Assembly (NCBI RefSeq): GCF_009730915.1
Contig: NC_052482.1
Coordinates: 19,994,345 to 20,058,344, forward strand
Reading direction: 5' to 3'
Source of the DNA: Dioscorea cayenensis subsp. rotundata
Lineage: Eukaryota > Streptophyta > Magnoliopsida > Dioscoreales > Dioscoreaceae
DNA: 64,000 nt
Below, piece after piece: positions 35,747 to 47,775 of the stretch. Numbering within the stretch: the first letter of the stretch is position 1; every line of letters starts with the position of its first letter. The notes below the pieces were generated by a model. It saw only the letters and a list, made by a program, of their open reading frames with translations, had not been told where the DNA came from and ran no database searches. Both the position numbers and the translations under genes were made by a program.

Positions 35747-36819
35747 TCATAAAAAAAGAAATGGAATCTGTTTGAATGAGATCATCATGCAAGGAAAAAT
35801 AAATAAAAAGAAAAAGAAAAAGAGGAAGATAAGTATATCATGTGATGCTACATGATGTTGGTATAATGTGAAGGTCTGATCAATAACTAGAACAAAAATA
35901 TTCCATCAATCATACACCATTAACTGAGATAATGAAAGGTGGTACTGACTTCAATAGTATTTATTAACCTAATTTGTCCGAATCTGGAAGAACTATTTAG
36001 AGACACGTTTTCATAAATTAAACATATGGTTTTATTTATACCATACAAAAACATGGACACGCAACTTGGACTTCTATTCAATATCAATATTTTTCTTTTA
36101 AATTTTAATTATTTTTAAAAGCTAAAGAAAAAGTCCTAAAAGTAATGCTAGCTTGATTTCAAAAGGGAAAATTGATAAATTATTAATATATTAGATATAT
36201 TAATAAAATTAATATAAAATAGAGTAACATTACCCACAAGGAATGGGAATACAAAATTAACTTAGGAGAAGGTGAGGATAAAGAGAGAGGATATCAAGGT
36301 GGGAGTCTAGGGATCGAAAAATTTTGGGCGGCTCGGTCATGCAGAACGGCATATATTACCACGTAACGGAGCATTACCAGCTAGATAGTAAATGAGAACG
36401 TTATATAAATGTAATATTGCAGAATTTAACATAACCACGCTCTAGTCGAAACTCTTATTATCGAATAATCCATTACCGTCAGTGTCAGCCATGAATCCAT
36501 TCTATAAACATATTAAAGTTATGAGATTACCACCAGAATCCAAGATAGATAGACCAAATTCAGCCAGAATGATTTACCACTTTTGGTGAATATTTATGTG
36601 GGCTAAGAACTGCCGACATTACTATCTCGGGGATCACCACTCAGCAGACGACCAAACGTAGATATTTTCAGACACACGCAACACTCTCAGAATCTCTTCT
36701 ACATACCGCTAGAACCAAATCTCCCAAGTATTTTAAGTGCTCATTCATTTTTAATTAAGAGTATAAGCTCATATTAAATAAATGAATTGTAAAAAGAGAA
36801 TTAATTTGGACTATAATTA

Positions 36820-36842
36820 CATATATATATATACACACACAC

Positions 36843-36903
<61 letters not shown>

Positions 36904-36908
36904 ATATA
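36820..36908. repeat. Compound (TA)n(CA)n(TA)n microsatellite
   Basis: TA run, then ACACACACACACA, then more than 50 bp of TA. Such tracts are often collapsed or miscounted in assemblies. Confidence 0.9.
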
Positions 36909-38167
36909 TAATATTAAGTTAATAAAATAATGTTATTTTTAATTTTGAACTCAACAAAATGTACGAAGTTAACGTGGACAATAAAAATAAAAAAGTCATG
37001 GGTGAAAATGAGAAGGGCAGAGTATCCATTAATGAATACTTTTATTAATTAAATATATTTGTAAATGCATCAAAATGCTTTCTTTACTGTCGTAAATAAC
37101 ATTATTTTAATTTATTAATTTGATTAAACTATAATTTATCAAAAGTATAATTAGAATTCTCTCTTACACACACAAATAAAATTCAATTTTTAAGTTTTAT
37201 AAAATTTTTTTGGAATACACAATAATTTTGAATTAGCAATAATGTATAATCTTTTATAATTTTTTTATAGTAATGTACAGTGTTATTACAATACTTAGGT
37301 CCACATATGTTTTTTACTACACCAGTCAGTGTTTGCCTTCATATATATTTTCAAAAATTAAACAAATAAAAATGTATTAGAGTGCTAAAATTCATCTTTA
37401 CAAAGCTGACCTCTGTTGTCTCTTGGTGACTTTTAGTCTCCTCACCCCTATCGGATCTTTGTTTCGCTCTTTTCTCATCTTTGTCCTCGCTGCATTGTTT
37501 CATTACACCCTGCCGGTGTCGATCCTCCTCTTTCTCTTTCTCCTGCTCTTTTTGTTTGTCTTAGTCGTTTAATGTTATTGCTTTTTGACTTTTTCACTTT
37601 CTTTAACAAATCCTGGCTTATCCACTTTTATGAGCTGGCACTCGACGAACACTGCTAAATCAACAAATGTACTAAAAATTTCAAAGCATGACATGACCAT
37701 AATCATCAAAAGAGTGAAGCTTCAAAGAGAAACTGAAAGAAGCCATGTAAAAGTTAAACATGTACACTTTTAATCCTCTTGTCTCACGTTTCTTCAGTAC
37801 TCATAATATCTATATGTACGTCCTTTTCTCTAGAAGGCTAACTTAAGGATCACAATAAGTTAATAGCACCACCTCAGCTCAAAACCTCATTCATCTCCTC
37901 ATTTGACCACCAACTTCTGTTTCACAAACTTTGCCTCCGCTTTAATTGACCAAATCCACATAATATTAACTTTTTATGTATTTACATATATAAATTTTAG
38001 AAAAAGGTTCAATACTGGAAACTAAGACATCTCTCATTCAATGAAAGACTCTATGATTTAGCGCACGTAACCAATTTTGCCTATTAATACACAAAAATAA
38101 TAAGTAAACCACATGCATATACTTTAAGTTATATTGATGCATTATCATCAATCCTTAGAGACCTCTC

Positions 38168-39100
38168 ATGGAATATTGCATGGAAGACTGGCCGGAGCCA
38201 ATCATCAACGTTCAGTCCATTGCCGAAAGCGGAGCCACCATCGCCCCTTATCGTTACATAAAACCGCCTTCCCATCGGCCGAAATCCCTAAAATCAACAC
38301 CACAAGAACAAAACCATACCAGTGATTAACCTCTGTAGGTTAGAAGGTGATGAATATGCATGCAATGCCACAATGCATGAGATCTCAGTTGCATGCAAAG
38401 AATGGGGGTTCTTTCAAATAGTGAACCATGGTGTGAGACCAGAGTTAATGGAGAGAACAAGACAAGTATGGAGAGACTTCTTTCATCTACCAATGGAGGA
38501 GAAAATCAAGTATGCTAATACTCCAAAAACCTATGAAGGTTATGGCAGTCGTCTGGGGATTGAAAAAGGTGCCATTCTTGATTGGGGTGACTATCATTCT
38601 TCCTTAACCTCCTCCCTTTGTCTCTCAAGAACCATAACAAGTGGCCATGCCTCCCTGAAAACTCTTAGGTAAACATCTATATATATATATATATATATAT
38701 ATACATAAACAAATGCATGCTCATATGGCTACGTACGTAAATGATTTGAGAGTATATGGGAGACGGTTGAAGAGTGTGGGGGAGAGGTGGTGAAGTTTTG
38801 TGAGAAGGTGATGAAGATGGTGTCAAAGAGTTTGGGGTTGGAGGAGGAGTACATGAAGAGAGTGTTTGGAGGGTAGTGGTGATGAAGGGAGTAGGGTGAC
38901 CATGAGAGCCAACTACTACCCTAGATGTCCTCAGCCGGAGCTCACTCTGGGCTGTCACCGCACTCGGATCCCGGTGGAGTCACTGTGTTGCTCGCCGACG
39001 AGCGTGTTCAAGGACTTCAGGTTCATGCAAGGATGGTGCTTGGGTTACTGTTCAACCACTTCCTCATGCTTTCATAGTCAATCTTGGAGACCAAATTCAG
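38168..39100 (+). pseudogene. 2-oxoglutarate/Fe(II) oxygenase (JOX/At5g05600-like) pseudogene, last exon missing
   Basis: Family members hydroxylate small molecules; the JOX subgroup inactivates jasmonic acid. Exon 1 (38168-38668) starts MEYCMEDWPEPIINVQSIAE and GATIAPYRYIKPPSHRP, then after a frame change HEISVACKEWGFFQIVNHGV, FFHLPMEEKIKYANTP, YEGYGSRLGIEKGAILDWGD, and in a third frame HNKWPCLPEN. Intron 38669-38752 contains a TA microsatellite. Exon 2 (38753-39100) has WETVEECGGEVVKFCEKVM, MRANYYPRCPQPELTLG, the iron-binding HSD within SPHSDPGGVTVLLADE, and in another frame HAFIVNLGDQIQ before a GT donor at 39101. At least six frame breaks occur. The final exon with the second His and RxS should follow, but is absent before the gap at 39405. 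Confidence 0.88.
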
Positions 39101-39258
39101 GTCACATTTTTTCTCACTCTCTTTGCTTTTTATTTCTTTATTTTTAAAGATTCTTGGTGTGTTTTCTATTAAAAATATGTTTATTTTAATTATTTGAAAC
39201 AAATGTGTTTTTGTTTGATGTTAAGATCCACAATGACCCTACTTCAAAAGAGTTAGAT

Positions 39259-39308
39259 ATGAATAAACATTGATTAAAGGGAGGACACTTTAATCAATGT
39301 TTATTCAT
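39259..39308. repeat. Perfect inverted repeat, 21-bp arms, 8-bp loop
   Basis: Arms 39259-39279 and 39288-39308 are exact reverse complements (core AATAAACATTGATTAAAG). It stands just after the pseudogene exon, near a direct doublet of AGTCAAAAATTTT (about 39312 and 39350). Confidence 0.92.
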
Positions 39309-39404
39309 TAGTCAAAAATTTTATAATTCTATCAGTTGAACTATTGATAGTCAAAAATTTTCATTGGTTGCTTTTTAAAAACAAGTTGGTTTTTGAAAAA
39401 TTAA

Positions 39405-40404
39405 NNNNNNNNNNNNNNNNNNNNNNNNNNNNNNNNNNNNNNNNNNNNNNNNNNNNNNNNNNNNNNNNNNNNNNNNNNNNNNNNNNNNNNNNNNNNNNNN
39501 NNNNNNNNNNNNNNNNNNNNNNNNNNNNNNNNNNNNNNNNNNNNNNNNNNNNNNNNNNNNNNNNNNNNNNNNNNNNNNNNNNNNNNNNNNNNNNNNNNNN
39601 NNNNNNNNNNNNNNNNNNNNNNNNNNNNNNNNNNNNNNNNNNNNNNNNNNNNNNNNNNNNNNNNNNNNNNNNNNNNNNNNNNNNNNNNNNNNNNNNNNNN
39701 NNNNNNNNNNNNNNNNNNNNNNNNNNNNNNNNNNNNNNNNNNNNNNNNNNNNNNNNNNNNNNNNNNNNNNNNNNNNNNNNNNNNNNNNNNNNNNNNNNNN
39801 NNNNNNNNNNNNNNNNNNNNNNNNNNNNNNNNNNNNNNNNNNNNNNNNNNNNNNNNNNNNNNNNNNNNNNNNNNNNNNNNNNNNNNNNNNNNNNNNNNNN
39901 NNNNNNNNNNNNNNNNNNNNNNNNNNNNNNNNNNNNNNNNNNNNNNNNNNNNNNNNNNNNNNNNNNNNNNNNNNNNNNNNNNNNNNNNNNNNNNNNNNNN
40001 NNNNNNNNNNNNNNNNNNNNNNNNNNNNNNNNNNNNNNNNNNNNNNNNNNNNNNNNNNNNNNNNNNNNNNNNNNNNNNNNNNNNNNNNNNNNNNNNNNNN
40101 NNNNNNNNNNNNNNNNNNNNNNNNNNNNNNNNNNNNNNNNNNNNNNNNNNNNNNNNNNNNNNNNNNNNNNNNNNNNNNNNNNNNNNNNNNNNNNNNNNNN
40201 NNNNNNNNNNNNNNNNNNNNNNNNNNNNNNNNNNNNNNNNNNNNNNNNNNNNNNNNNNNNNNNNNNNNNNNNNNNNNNNNNNNNNNNNNNNNNNNNNNNN
40301 NNNNNNNNNNNNNNNNNNNNNNNNNNNNNNNNNNNNNNNNNNNNNNNNNNNNNNNNNNNNNNNNNNNNNNNNNNNNNNNNNNNNNNNNNNNNNNNNNNNN
40401 NNNN
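39405..40404. other. Assembly gap (1000 N)
   Basis: Exactly 1000 N, again a likely placeholder. The CACTA left end, the last oxygenase exon and the 5' half of a gypsy element would all be expected in or near it, so the true distance is probably larger. Confidence 0.99.
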
Positions 40405-43121
40405 TTGATTAGCACATGACGATGCGCTTGTAGTTGCTCAATGGATGATAAAGTAAACCACGTAAAACCGCCTACTGGTTTCCCAACATATGAAAATAAT
40501 TCTGCAATTCGAGCATTTGGGTGCTGGGAAGTAACAGATTCATCATCAACTCGCCTAGGTCGATTCCATATTGTCTCAATATCATCTAGATATCGAGAAC
40601 AAAATGTAATAACCTCTTGTGCAATATAGCACTCTGCAATAGATCCCTCTGGTCTTGCTTTGTTGCGAACATATGATTTTAATAGTCCCAAATACCTAAA
40701 ACATCACACGACTCATAGTTATATAACATAGATTTGATCCTATTATTAATTATAAATAAAGTTATTAACAATTAGATACCTTTCTATCGGATACATCCAA
40801 CGGTAATAGACTGGACCTCCAAGTTTTGCTTCATCAACCAAATGGACAATCAGGTGTATCATCAATGTGAAAAATGAAGGGGGGAAAAGCATTTCCATGT
40901 GGCACAATGTTAGTACAATTTGGTTTTGTAGATTATCCAATTCCATAGCATTCAATGTTTTGCCACATATTTGTTGGAAAAATGAACATAACTCAAGTAG
41001 TACCGCAGATACTTTATCATCAACCCCTGCACGCATAGCGAGTGGAAGCAACTGTTGTAATAGTATGTGACTATCATGACTTTTTAATGTCCCAACTATT
41101 TTAAGATTAGTAGCATCGATGCACCGAGAAATATTGCTTGCATAGCTATCTGGCACAGAGATATTCTTCAAAGTATTTAGAAATAGCTTCTTCCCTTGCT
41201 TACTCATTGTGTAAACTGCTGGAGCAAACTTTCCATTTTCATCTGGCCACAAGTCCGGTTTACAACCAATATCTCTTAGATCCTTACGAGCATTGAGATG
41301 ATCTTTAGAGCGAGAACTATCATTCAACAGTGTGAAAAGAATATTATCACACACATTCTTCTCTATATGCATCACGTCTAAATTATGACGCAATAAATTT
41401 TGTTTCCAATATGGGAGCTCAAAGAAAATGCTTTTCTTCCTCCATTGTTGTCGCTCATCTGTAGAAGTACTTGCACCACGTCTTCTTTTCCCCCTGAGTT
41501 GACTATCCATGGGCCGGCCAAATGTGACATCAATGTCTTTAACTTGCTCAAAAATTTCTTCACCTGATAATAATTTTGGAGGAGTTCGTAACTCTTGCTC
41601 TCCATTAAATTTGATCTTGTTCATTCTGAATTTATGGCCACTATGAAGAAAAGCGCCCGATGGCCCATGAAACACCATTTCCTACTATGAGGCAAGCGAC
41701 AAGGAGCAGAGGCATAATTGCAATGTATACAAGCACGCCCAAGATAGACATTCCACCCGGATAAATTTCCCAAACCAGGGGTAGTCACCGATTGTCCACA
41801 TCAAAAGCAAAGATGCAGCTTGAACATTTCATTTGCATAAGAATCATATGTATCAGTCGCCATCATACCACAATTCTTTCAACTCCCTTATTAGAGGTTG
41901 TAAGTAAACATCTATATCATTTCCTGCCATATGTTTACCAGGAATTATAGTTGAAATGATAAAAGATGTATGTTTCATACACACCCACGGTGGCATATTG
42001 TATGGTATGAGAATAATCGGCCAAATGCTATAACTTTGACTCAAATTTCCATGCGGATTAAATCCATCGAGAGCTAGTGAAAGACGCACATTCCGAGGGT
42101 CTGCCGCAAAACCAACTATTTGTTGAATCAAATCTTTGCCATGCTTCGTAATCTCTTGGATGTCTCAAGAGCCCATCGTTATTGCCATCCAAGTCGTGCC
42201 ATCTTATATCCTTTGCTGTCTTTGAAGACAAAAACAACCTTTGTAAACGAGGTCTCAATGGAAAATATCTGACCACTTTTGCAGGAATCTTCCTTCTAGC
42301 TTTATTACCATTGGATAAGGAATATGATCCATCCTTCCTTTTCTTCCACCTAGAAGTATTACAAATCTTGCAATTTTGTCTATCTTCATCTTCTTCATTA
42401 CCCCAATAAAGCATGCAATTATTTGGGCATGCGTGTATTTTTTCATAATTCAATCCAAGCTTTGTGATGGTTTTCTTCGCATCATAGAAAGAGCTTGGAA
42501 TTTTTATATGCGGAAATGCATCATGTAGCAACTCCAATATCATCGTCATTGCCTTATCGCTCATTCCACATAGACACTTGATGTGGTACAATTTCAATAT
42601 AAATGATAGTTTTGAATAATTTGCACACCTTTCATACAGAGGTTGTTGACCATCATTAGATAACTCATGAAACTCGTCTGTTGCATTCCTAGTTTGGTTC
42701 ACATTTGGTATGTCATCATCTCTTTGTATGACCCCTTCATCTACTGTTTGAAAGCATTCCTCAGAAATAGGTTCATGTACTCCAAAAGCATCATTTACCA
42801 TATCAATAATTGGATCTTGAACAACAACATTTCTTTGTGAAGCAATTTTCGATGTTTGTTTGGAGCATTAGTTGTTTCAGCGTGGATGGGACTCTCCGTG
42901 AAGGTACCAAATTGTATAACCTTTTGGAAATTGTTTGCAAATTAGATGATCAGTATACCCTCGTCACGATTTAGACGCTTACTAAATCCACACATAGGAC
43001 ATGGACAGAGTATCATATCATTAATTAAACCATGCCGGAAAGCAAATTCAATAAAATTCTTAACACCTTGGTCATATGCAACTCGAGTTTCGCGGCATTG
43101 TAATCCATGATTTTTTTCCAT
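40405..43121 (-). pseudogene. CACTA TNP2-type transposase remnant
   Basis: Starts MEKNHGLQ at 43121 with the transposase-associated N-terminal domain (GVKNFIEFAFRHGLI, CPCPMCGFSKRLNRDEG, then in another frame WYLHGESHP). Next are TNP2 segments: YSKLSFILKLYHIKCLCGMS, MILELLHDAFP, CPNNCMLYWGNE, CKICNTSRWKKR (42801-42130); LALDGFNPHGNLSQSYSIWP (after a frameshift near 42130); and HNLDVMHIEKNVCDNIL (41378 on). The DUF4218-like part is HLIVHLVDEAKLGGPVYYRW to 40780. A GT-AG intron (40696-40779) is followed by LLKSYVRNKARPEGSIAE up to the gap. At least four frame breaks and stops; non-functional. Confidence 0.9.
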
Positions 43122-45349
43122 GTTTAGTTAAAACTGCTCTAAAAATAAACAACACAAAAATTTATTTTATTAATATAAATTGTTCAAATTAAGCCTAGAC
43201 AAATAACTTAGTAAATACCATAAATTAAAACTCTTACCAATATTTATAGTGTTATATTTGTCTGTTCACATTGTACAAGTTGTTCATATTATTAGTGTAA
43301 TTTGTTCTCTAAAAATGGTCCTCTCACATGTTGCATCTATTTCCTAATTGCTTTAGTTAGAATTTATCCATATTAACATCATAGCAATAATAATTTTGCT
43401 AAACAAGTTTAAATATCATTAACAAATGGTACCTTAATTGATGGAGACGACCACCACCAATAGTAAGAAAAATATCAATCCGAGAAAAAAATTCCATGAC
43501 AAAGTGACCAAGAAAACCCTACAAAAGAGGGAGAATGCTTTAGAGGCAAACTAGGAGCTTATGTATTTCTTGAATAGGTGAAATTAGTATAGGAATAAAT
43601 TAGCAGCACCAAACTCAGAGAACAAGATACAAAAAGGCCACATCCAATGTACTTCTCAAGAAAAACCTAAAAACATAGTGTTAGGCAACAATAAAAGGCT
43701 AAAAGCATTGACTAATGTATCCCAAAGTTCACAGCTCATCACAACTTAGCTAGGACTTCATGCAATATCGCACTTATACCATTTTATCATGTCACACCTT
43801 CCATTTTATCCGCACCACTTTTCAGACCTAAAAAATTCATTCACTATGATATATCTGTTCATGAATACGAATAGTCATCATCATTCAAATTGCACAAATT
43901 AACTTCATTGCACATGCAAGGAATGTAGCCTCGCATATAAATATAAATACATGCGGATAAACATACATAGAGGATAGATAGATAGATCAGCAGGAAAATG
44001 ACTATAGGAATATGGGGCTAATCAAACTTCCACTCATCGTGCTAAAAACCCTCAAGAGAAGACAAAGACTTAGATGCATGTGTACAACCAACACAATGGC
44101 ATCATATTATAGCATCTTCAAGAATTTATCTAAATCATGCACAGAAAATCAACATGCTATAGAATTTCTTTAACATATCTGAATCTACAGAGGAAAAAGG
44201 TTTAAAAGTAATTATAAGTTTATAACAAGGCTTAAGATGAACAAGATGAATCTACAGAGGAAAAAGGTTTAAAAGTAAATACAAGACACAAAAGCGCATG
44301 AAACTTTCGGACTTTTTGGTCCTTCGGATATCAACTACTAATGTTCAATATGCATCAATGTTAATTGAAGGTATAAACTTAAAATCTTATTGTAGGAGCA
44401 AGATGATAATGGCCTTAGATGATCTCTTATCAAACTTAGAAAGGAGTCTGCTCTTTATTAAAAATTAAAAATTTGCAACCCGATTTACTAGAACAATAAA
44501 ATCGTGATCTTAGAAAACCATGCAAAGTGTGATTATAACAAAATCTCAACCACTACAAGCATATGATGCCACAAAGCAAAAGAATTCGCAGATTATATTC
44601 TAATTAAATGTCAATTAACTTCTAAAATTTAGACTCATTTCACTGTTTTACTTAACTCCCAACAAACACACACACACACCATGCATGACGCCATTGCCCA
44701 CCTCGCCATTCCATCTTCCCCCAAGAAAAACCCAAACAGAGCAAGCACCAACCTTCCTCTCCGCGATCGGACCAACACCAACAATCAACAACCGAGCAAG
44801 AGAAAAGCACAGAGGAGAACCACATACACCCATGAATATAGAGAGAAGAACAAGAGAACAAGAGAATAAAAGAAGACATACTCCTCTTTCACAGCTTCGC
44901 TTTGAGAAGACGAGCTATCATCCTCACCATTGGACTCTGGCAAGAAGCAAAAAAAACAAGAAACCAGAGACGACGTGAGCGATCGTGAAGGGGTTGATGG
45001 CCACTAGATCATCAATTGCTGGCTTGAAAAAACAAGATCACCAATAATGTTTCAAAATGAGATGATTTACCGTGGAGATGAGTGAAAAGCCGAGATTGAA
45101 TGTAACAAGTGGTTGATGGCATGCGTGTTGGTTAACGATCGAAGGCAAAGCAAACTCGGATGGATCGATGGATTGATGGCCGGGAAGAGGAGAGAGATGG
45201 CCGGGAAAAGGAGAGAGGAGAGAGATGGCCGGGAAGAGAAGAGAGAGGCAAAAGGGAAAGTGAAAAAACCCTAACAAGCGAAGCGGCCAGGCTGGGTGGG
45301 CGAGAGAAAAGAAAGGAGTCGTTGTCGTCCCAACGGGAAAAATAATAAG
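43122..45349. other. 5' untranslated region of the CACTA element, no gene seen
   Basis: AT-rich up to 44630, then a more GC-balanced part (44640-45340) with purine-rich runs and a minisatellite. It probably holds the transposase promoter and leader. Short open frames here have no recognisable domain. Confidence 0.5.
45176..45250. repeat. GATGGCCGGGAAGAGGAGAGA minisatellite
   Basis: Three imperfect units of 21-28 bp, each beginning GATGGCCGGGAA and ending in an AGAGA run. Confidence 0.8.
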
Positions 45350-45593
45350 TTCCCGGCGGTTTTGTTACATAACCGCCGCCTATTACATAGCATCCTCGGC
45401 CGTTCCGATGTAACCGACGCCAATACCACGGGAATTAACGGCCGCTTTTAACCAAAAACCGCCACCAAATGAAAAGAAAACACCGCCGTTCATTTAATCG
45501 CCATCTAAACCGCCCCTAATGTGCAACACAGGCGGCCATTTAGGTAAAACCGCCGGGAAATGAGTGCCGCGAAATCACTAATTTCTTGTAGTG
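45350..45593. repeat. CACTA subterminal repeat region
   Basis: At least eight ACCGCC/GGCGG(T) motifs in both orientations, with GTTACAT and TTTAACC spacers, ending in the TGTAGTG terminus. Such clusters are the transposase-binding subterminal regions of CACTA elements. Confidence 0.8.
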
Positions 45594-46622
45594 GATGATT
45601 TTTCAGTGTTCGGGGACTCTTTTGATGCTTGCTTAAATAATTTGGAAAGAGTATTAGTGAGATGTAAAGAGACGAATCTCATCCTCAGCTGGGAGAAGTG
45701 TCACTTTATGGTGCAAGAAGGCATTGTCCTTGGACATAATATTTCCCAAGCAGCTATGGAGATGGATAAGGTGAAGATTGAGGTAATTGAAAAGCTTCCT
45801 CCACCTACGAATGTGAAAGGGATCCGTAATTTCTTGGGTCATGCAGGTTTTTACAGAAGGTTCAGTAAGGACTTTTCGAAGATCTCCCAACCGTTGACCC
45901 AACTCTTTGAGAAGGATACCCCTTTTTATTTCGGAAACAACTATCTGAATGCATTTAATGTGCTGAAAGAAAAGTTAGTGCAGGCACCAATCCTGACAAC
46001 ACCGAAGTGGGATGAGCCGTTCGAAGTAATGTGTGATGCTAGTGATTATGCAGTGGGAGCGGTTTTGGGTCAGAGGAGAAATAAGCAATTTCAACCGATC
46101 TATTATACTAGCAAGACTCTCACAAGTCCACAAGAGAATTACACCACTACTGAAAAGGAATTATTAGTAGTAGTGTTTGCTTTTGATAAATTCAGACCAT
46201 ATCTCATCCTATCTAATGGCACAGTGTTCACAGATCATTTTGTACTGCGTTATCTTATGAACAAGGCAGATGCGAAGTCAAGATTGATTCGGTGGATATT
46301 GTTGTTGCAAGAATTTGATATGGAAATAAAAGATAAAAAGGGGACAGAGAATGTGGTTACAGATCATCTGTCGAGATTAGAAGATTGTGAGGGGCAAGAA
46401 CCGGCGAGCAAGGAAATTGATGATTTCTTCCCTGAAGAGCATCTGTATGCGGTACAAAATTCTGAATCAAGAGATTCTCCATGGTTCACAGATGTTGTGA
46501 ATTATCTGTCAGGAAGGGTATTGAAGCAGGGTTTAAGCTTTCAACACAAGAAGAAATTTTTCAGTGACCTTAAGAATTTTTTCTGGGAAGATCCTTACAT
46601 GTTCCGTATTTGTGCAGATTAG
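45594..46622 (+). pseudogene. Gypsy reverse transcriptase (C-terminal) and RNase H
   Basis: An open stretch of about 340 codons begins with the catalytic Asp pair ([17 protein letters not shown]), then [34 protein letters not shown], the RNase H start [49 protein letters not shown] and [10 protein letters not shown]. The residues before DD (normally F/Y-x) are missing because the CACTA end lies there; the apparent first codon GTG is CACTA sequence. The frame stops at TAG 46620, before the integrase. The RNase H domain is well preserved. Confidence 0.92.
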
Positions 46623-46639
46623 GTGGTATGAAGGTGTGT

Positions 46640-46713
46640 TTCTAGGGAGAAAGGTTGTAACATCATTGCGCATTGTCATTCTAGGGAAGAAAGGTTGTAA
46701 CATCATTACGCAT
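46640..46713 (+). repeat. Direct duplication of 34/35 bp between RNase H and integrase
   Basis: Copies 46640-46673 and 46679-46713 share TTCTAGGGA, GAAAGGTTGTAACATCATT and CGCAT. They replace the expected first half of the integrase HHCC zinc finger. Confidence 0.9.
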
Positions 46714-47775
46714 CAAATCAAACTACAGAGAAGGTTTTAGCCGCTGGGTTCTATTGGTCGACCTTATTCCAAGATGTTTATCAATTCGTTTTACGATGTG
46801 ATAGTTGTCAACAAGTTGGAAACTTATCACGAAAGGGACGAGATGCCTCAAAATCCTATGCAATTTTGTGAGGTGTTTGATGTATGGGGAATTGATTTCA
46901 TGGGACCATTTCCAAAATCCAATGGCAATCAATACATTCTGGTAGCAGTTGATTATGTTTCCAAGTGGGTGGAAGCCCAGGCTCTTCCAACTAATGATGC
47001 AAGAACTATGGTGAAGTTTTTAAAGAAGTTATTTACTCGATTTGGAACTCCAAGAATTATCATTAGCGATCGGGGAACCCATTTTTGTAACACACAATTG
47101 GCGAAGGTGTTAAAGCGTTATGGAGTTCATCATTGTATTGCTACTCCTTACCATCCGCAAACGAGTGGGCAAGTGGAGGTTATAAATAGAGAGCTCAAGA
47201 GAATCTTAACCAAATCAGTGGAACAAGGGAAACGAGATTAGTCCGAAAGGTTAGATGACACACTTTGGGCTCATAGAACAGCATACAAAACACCAATAGA
47301 GACCACTCCCTATAATTTAGTGTATGGAAAATCTTGCCATTTACCGGTGGAATTAGAGCACCAAGCATATTGTGCAATTAAAGTGATGAATTTTGACTTG
47401 TGCAAATCTTGAGAGCAACGAATATTACATCTCAACGAGCTAGGCGAATGGAGGATGAAGGCATATGAGAATGAAAGGATATATAAGGAAAGAATTTGGA
47501 AGTGGTATGACAAGTATATTAAGACTCCGAAGGACTTCAAAGCAGGCGATCAGGTGTTATTATTCAACTCTCACCTACGTTTATTCCCGGGGAAACTCAA
47601 ATCAAGGTGGTCTGGTCCGTATACCATAACCAAAGTTTCACCTCATGGAGCCATTGAAATTAACCATCCGGAGAAGGGCACATTCAAGGTGAATGGACAT
47701 AGGTTGAAACCATACTATGGTGGAGAGATTTGTAGTGACAATAGAGAAGTATTCTTCCTCCATGAACCCCCGTGA
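46714..47775 (+). pseudogene. Gypsy integrase remnant
   Basis: Zinc-finger tail [13 protein letters not shown] and [13 protein letters not shown] lie in one frame (46737-46825). After a frameshift comes the catalytic core: [19 protein letters not shown] (first Asp), [28 protein letters not shown] (second Asp), [17 protein letters not shown] (Glu), then a stop at 47241. TPIETTPYNLVYGKSCHLPV follows, another stop near 47412, and the C-terminal part LRLFPGKLKSRWSGPYTI and KVNGHRLKPYYGG to 47775. The DDE triad is present but the frame is broken at least three times. Confidence 0.9.

Larger units (their letters stand above)
35527..38167. other. AT-rich spacer upstream of the oxygenase pseudogene
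   Basis: Holds TA and TA/CA microsatellites. The segment 36230-36720 has more balanced composition and may be a repeat fragment, but I see no family features. No gene is supported. Confidence 0.55.
40405..45593 (-). mobile_element. CACTA (En/Spm-type) transposon, right end at 45593, left end in the gap
   Basis: The plus strand ends ATTTCTTGTAGTG at 45593, so the minus strand starts CACTACAAGAAAT, the CACTA terminal motif. It is followed inward by about 240 bp of subterminal ACCGCC/GGCGGT repeats. The transposase remnant reads away from this end on the minus strand. The element was inserted into a Ty3-gypsy pol gene (see 45594). The usual 3-bp duplication would be GAT (45594-45596), but the left end is not visible. 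Confidence 0.88.

Noticed and set aside
39344..40691. Long open frames across the second gap
   Set aside because: Artefacts of N. Only 40405-40695 on the minus strand is real coding remnant, and it belongs to the CACTA transposase.
44648..45345. Cluster of 60-97 codon frames on both strands
   Set aside because: Low-complexity, purine-rich leader of the CACTA element; no recognisable domain.
15093..45593. One giant CACTA element joining the ends at 15093 and 45593
   Set aside because: The subterminal repeats of the two ends are unrelated, and RLP, copia and other loci lie between.
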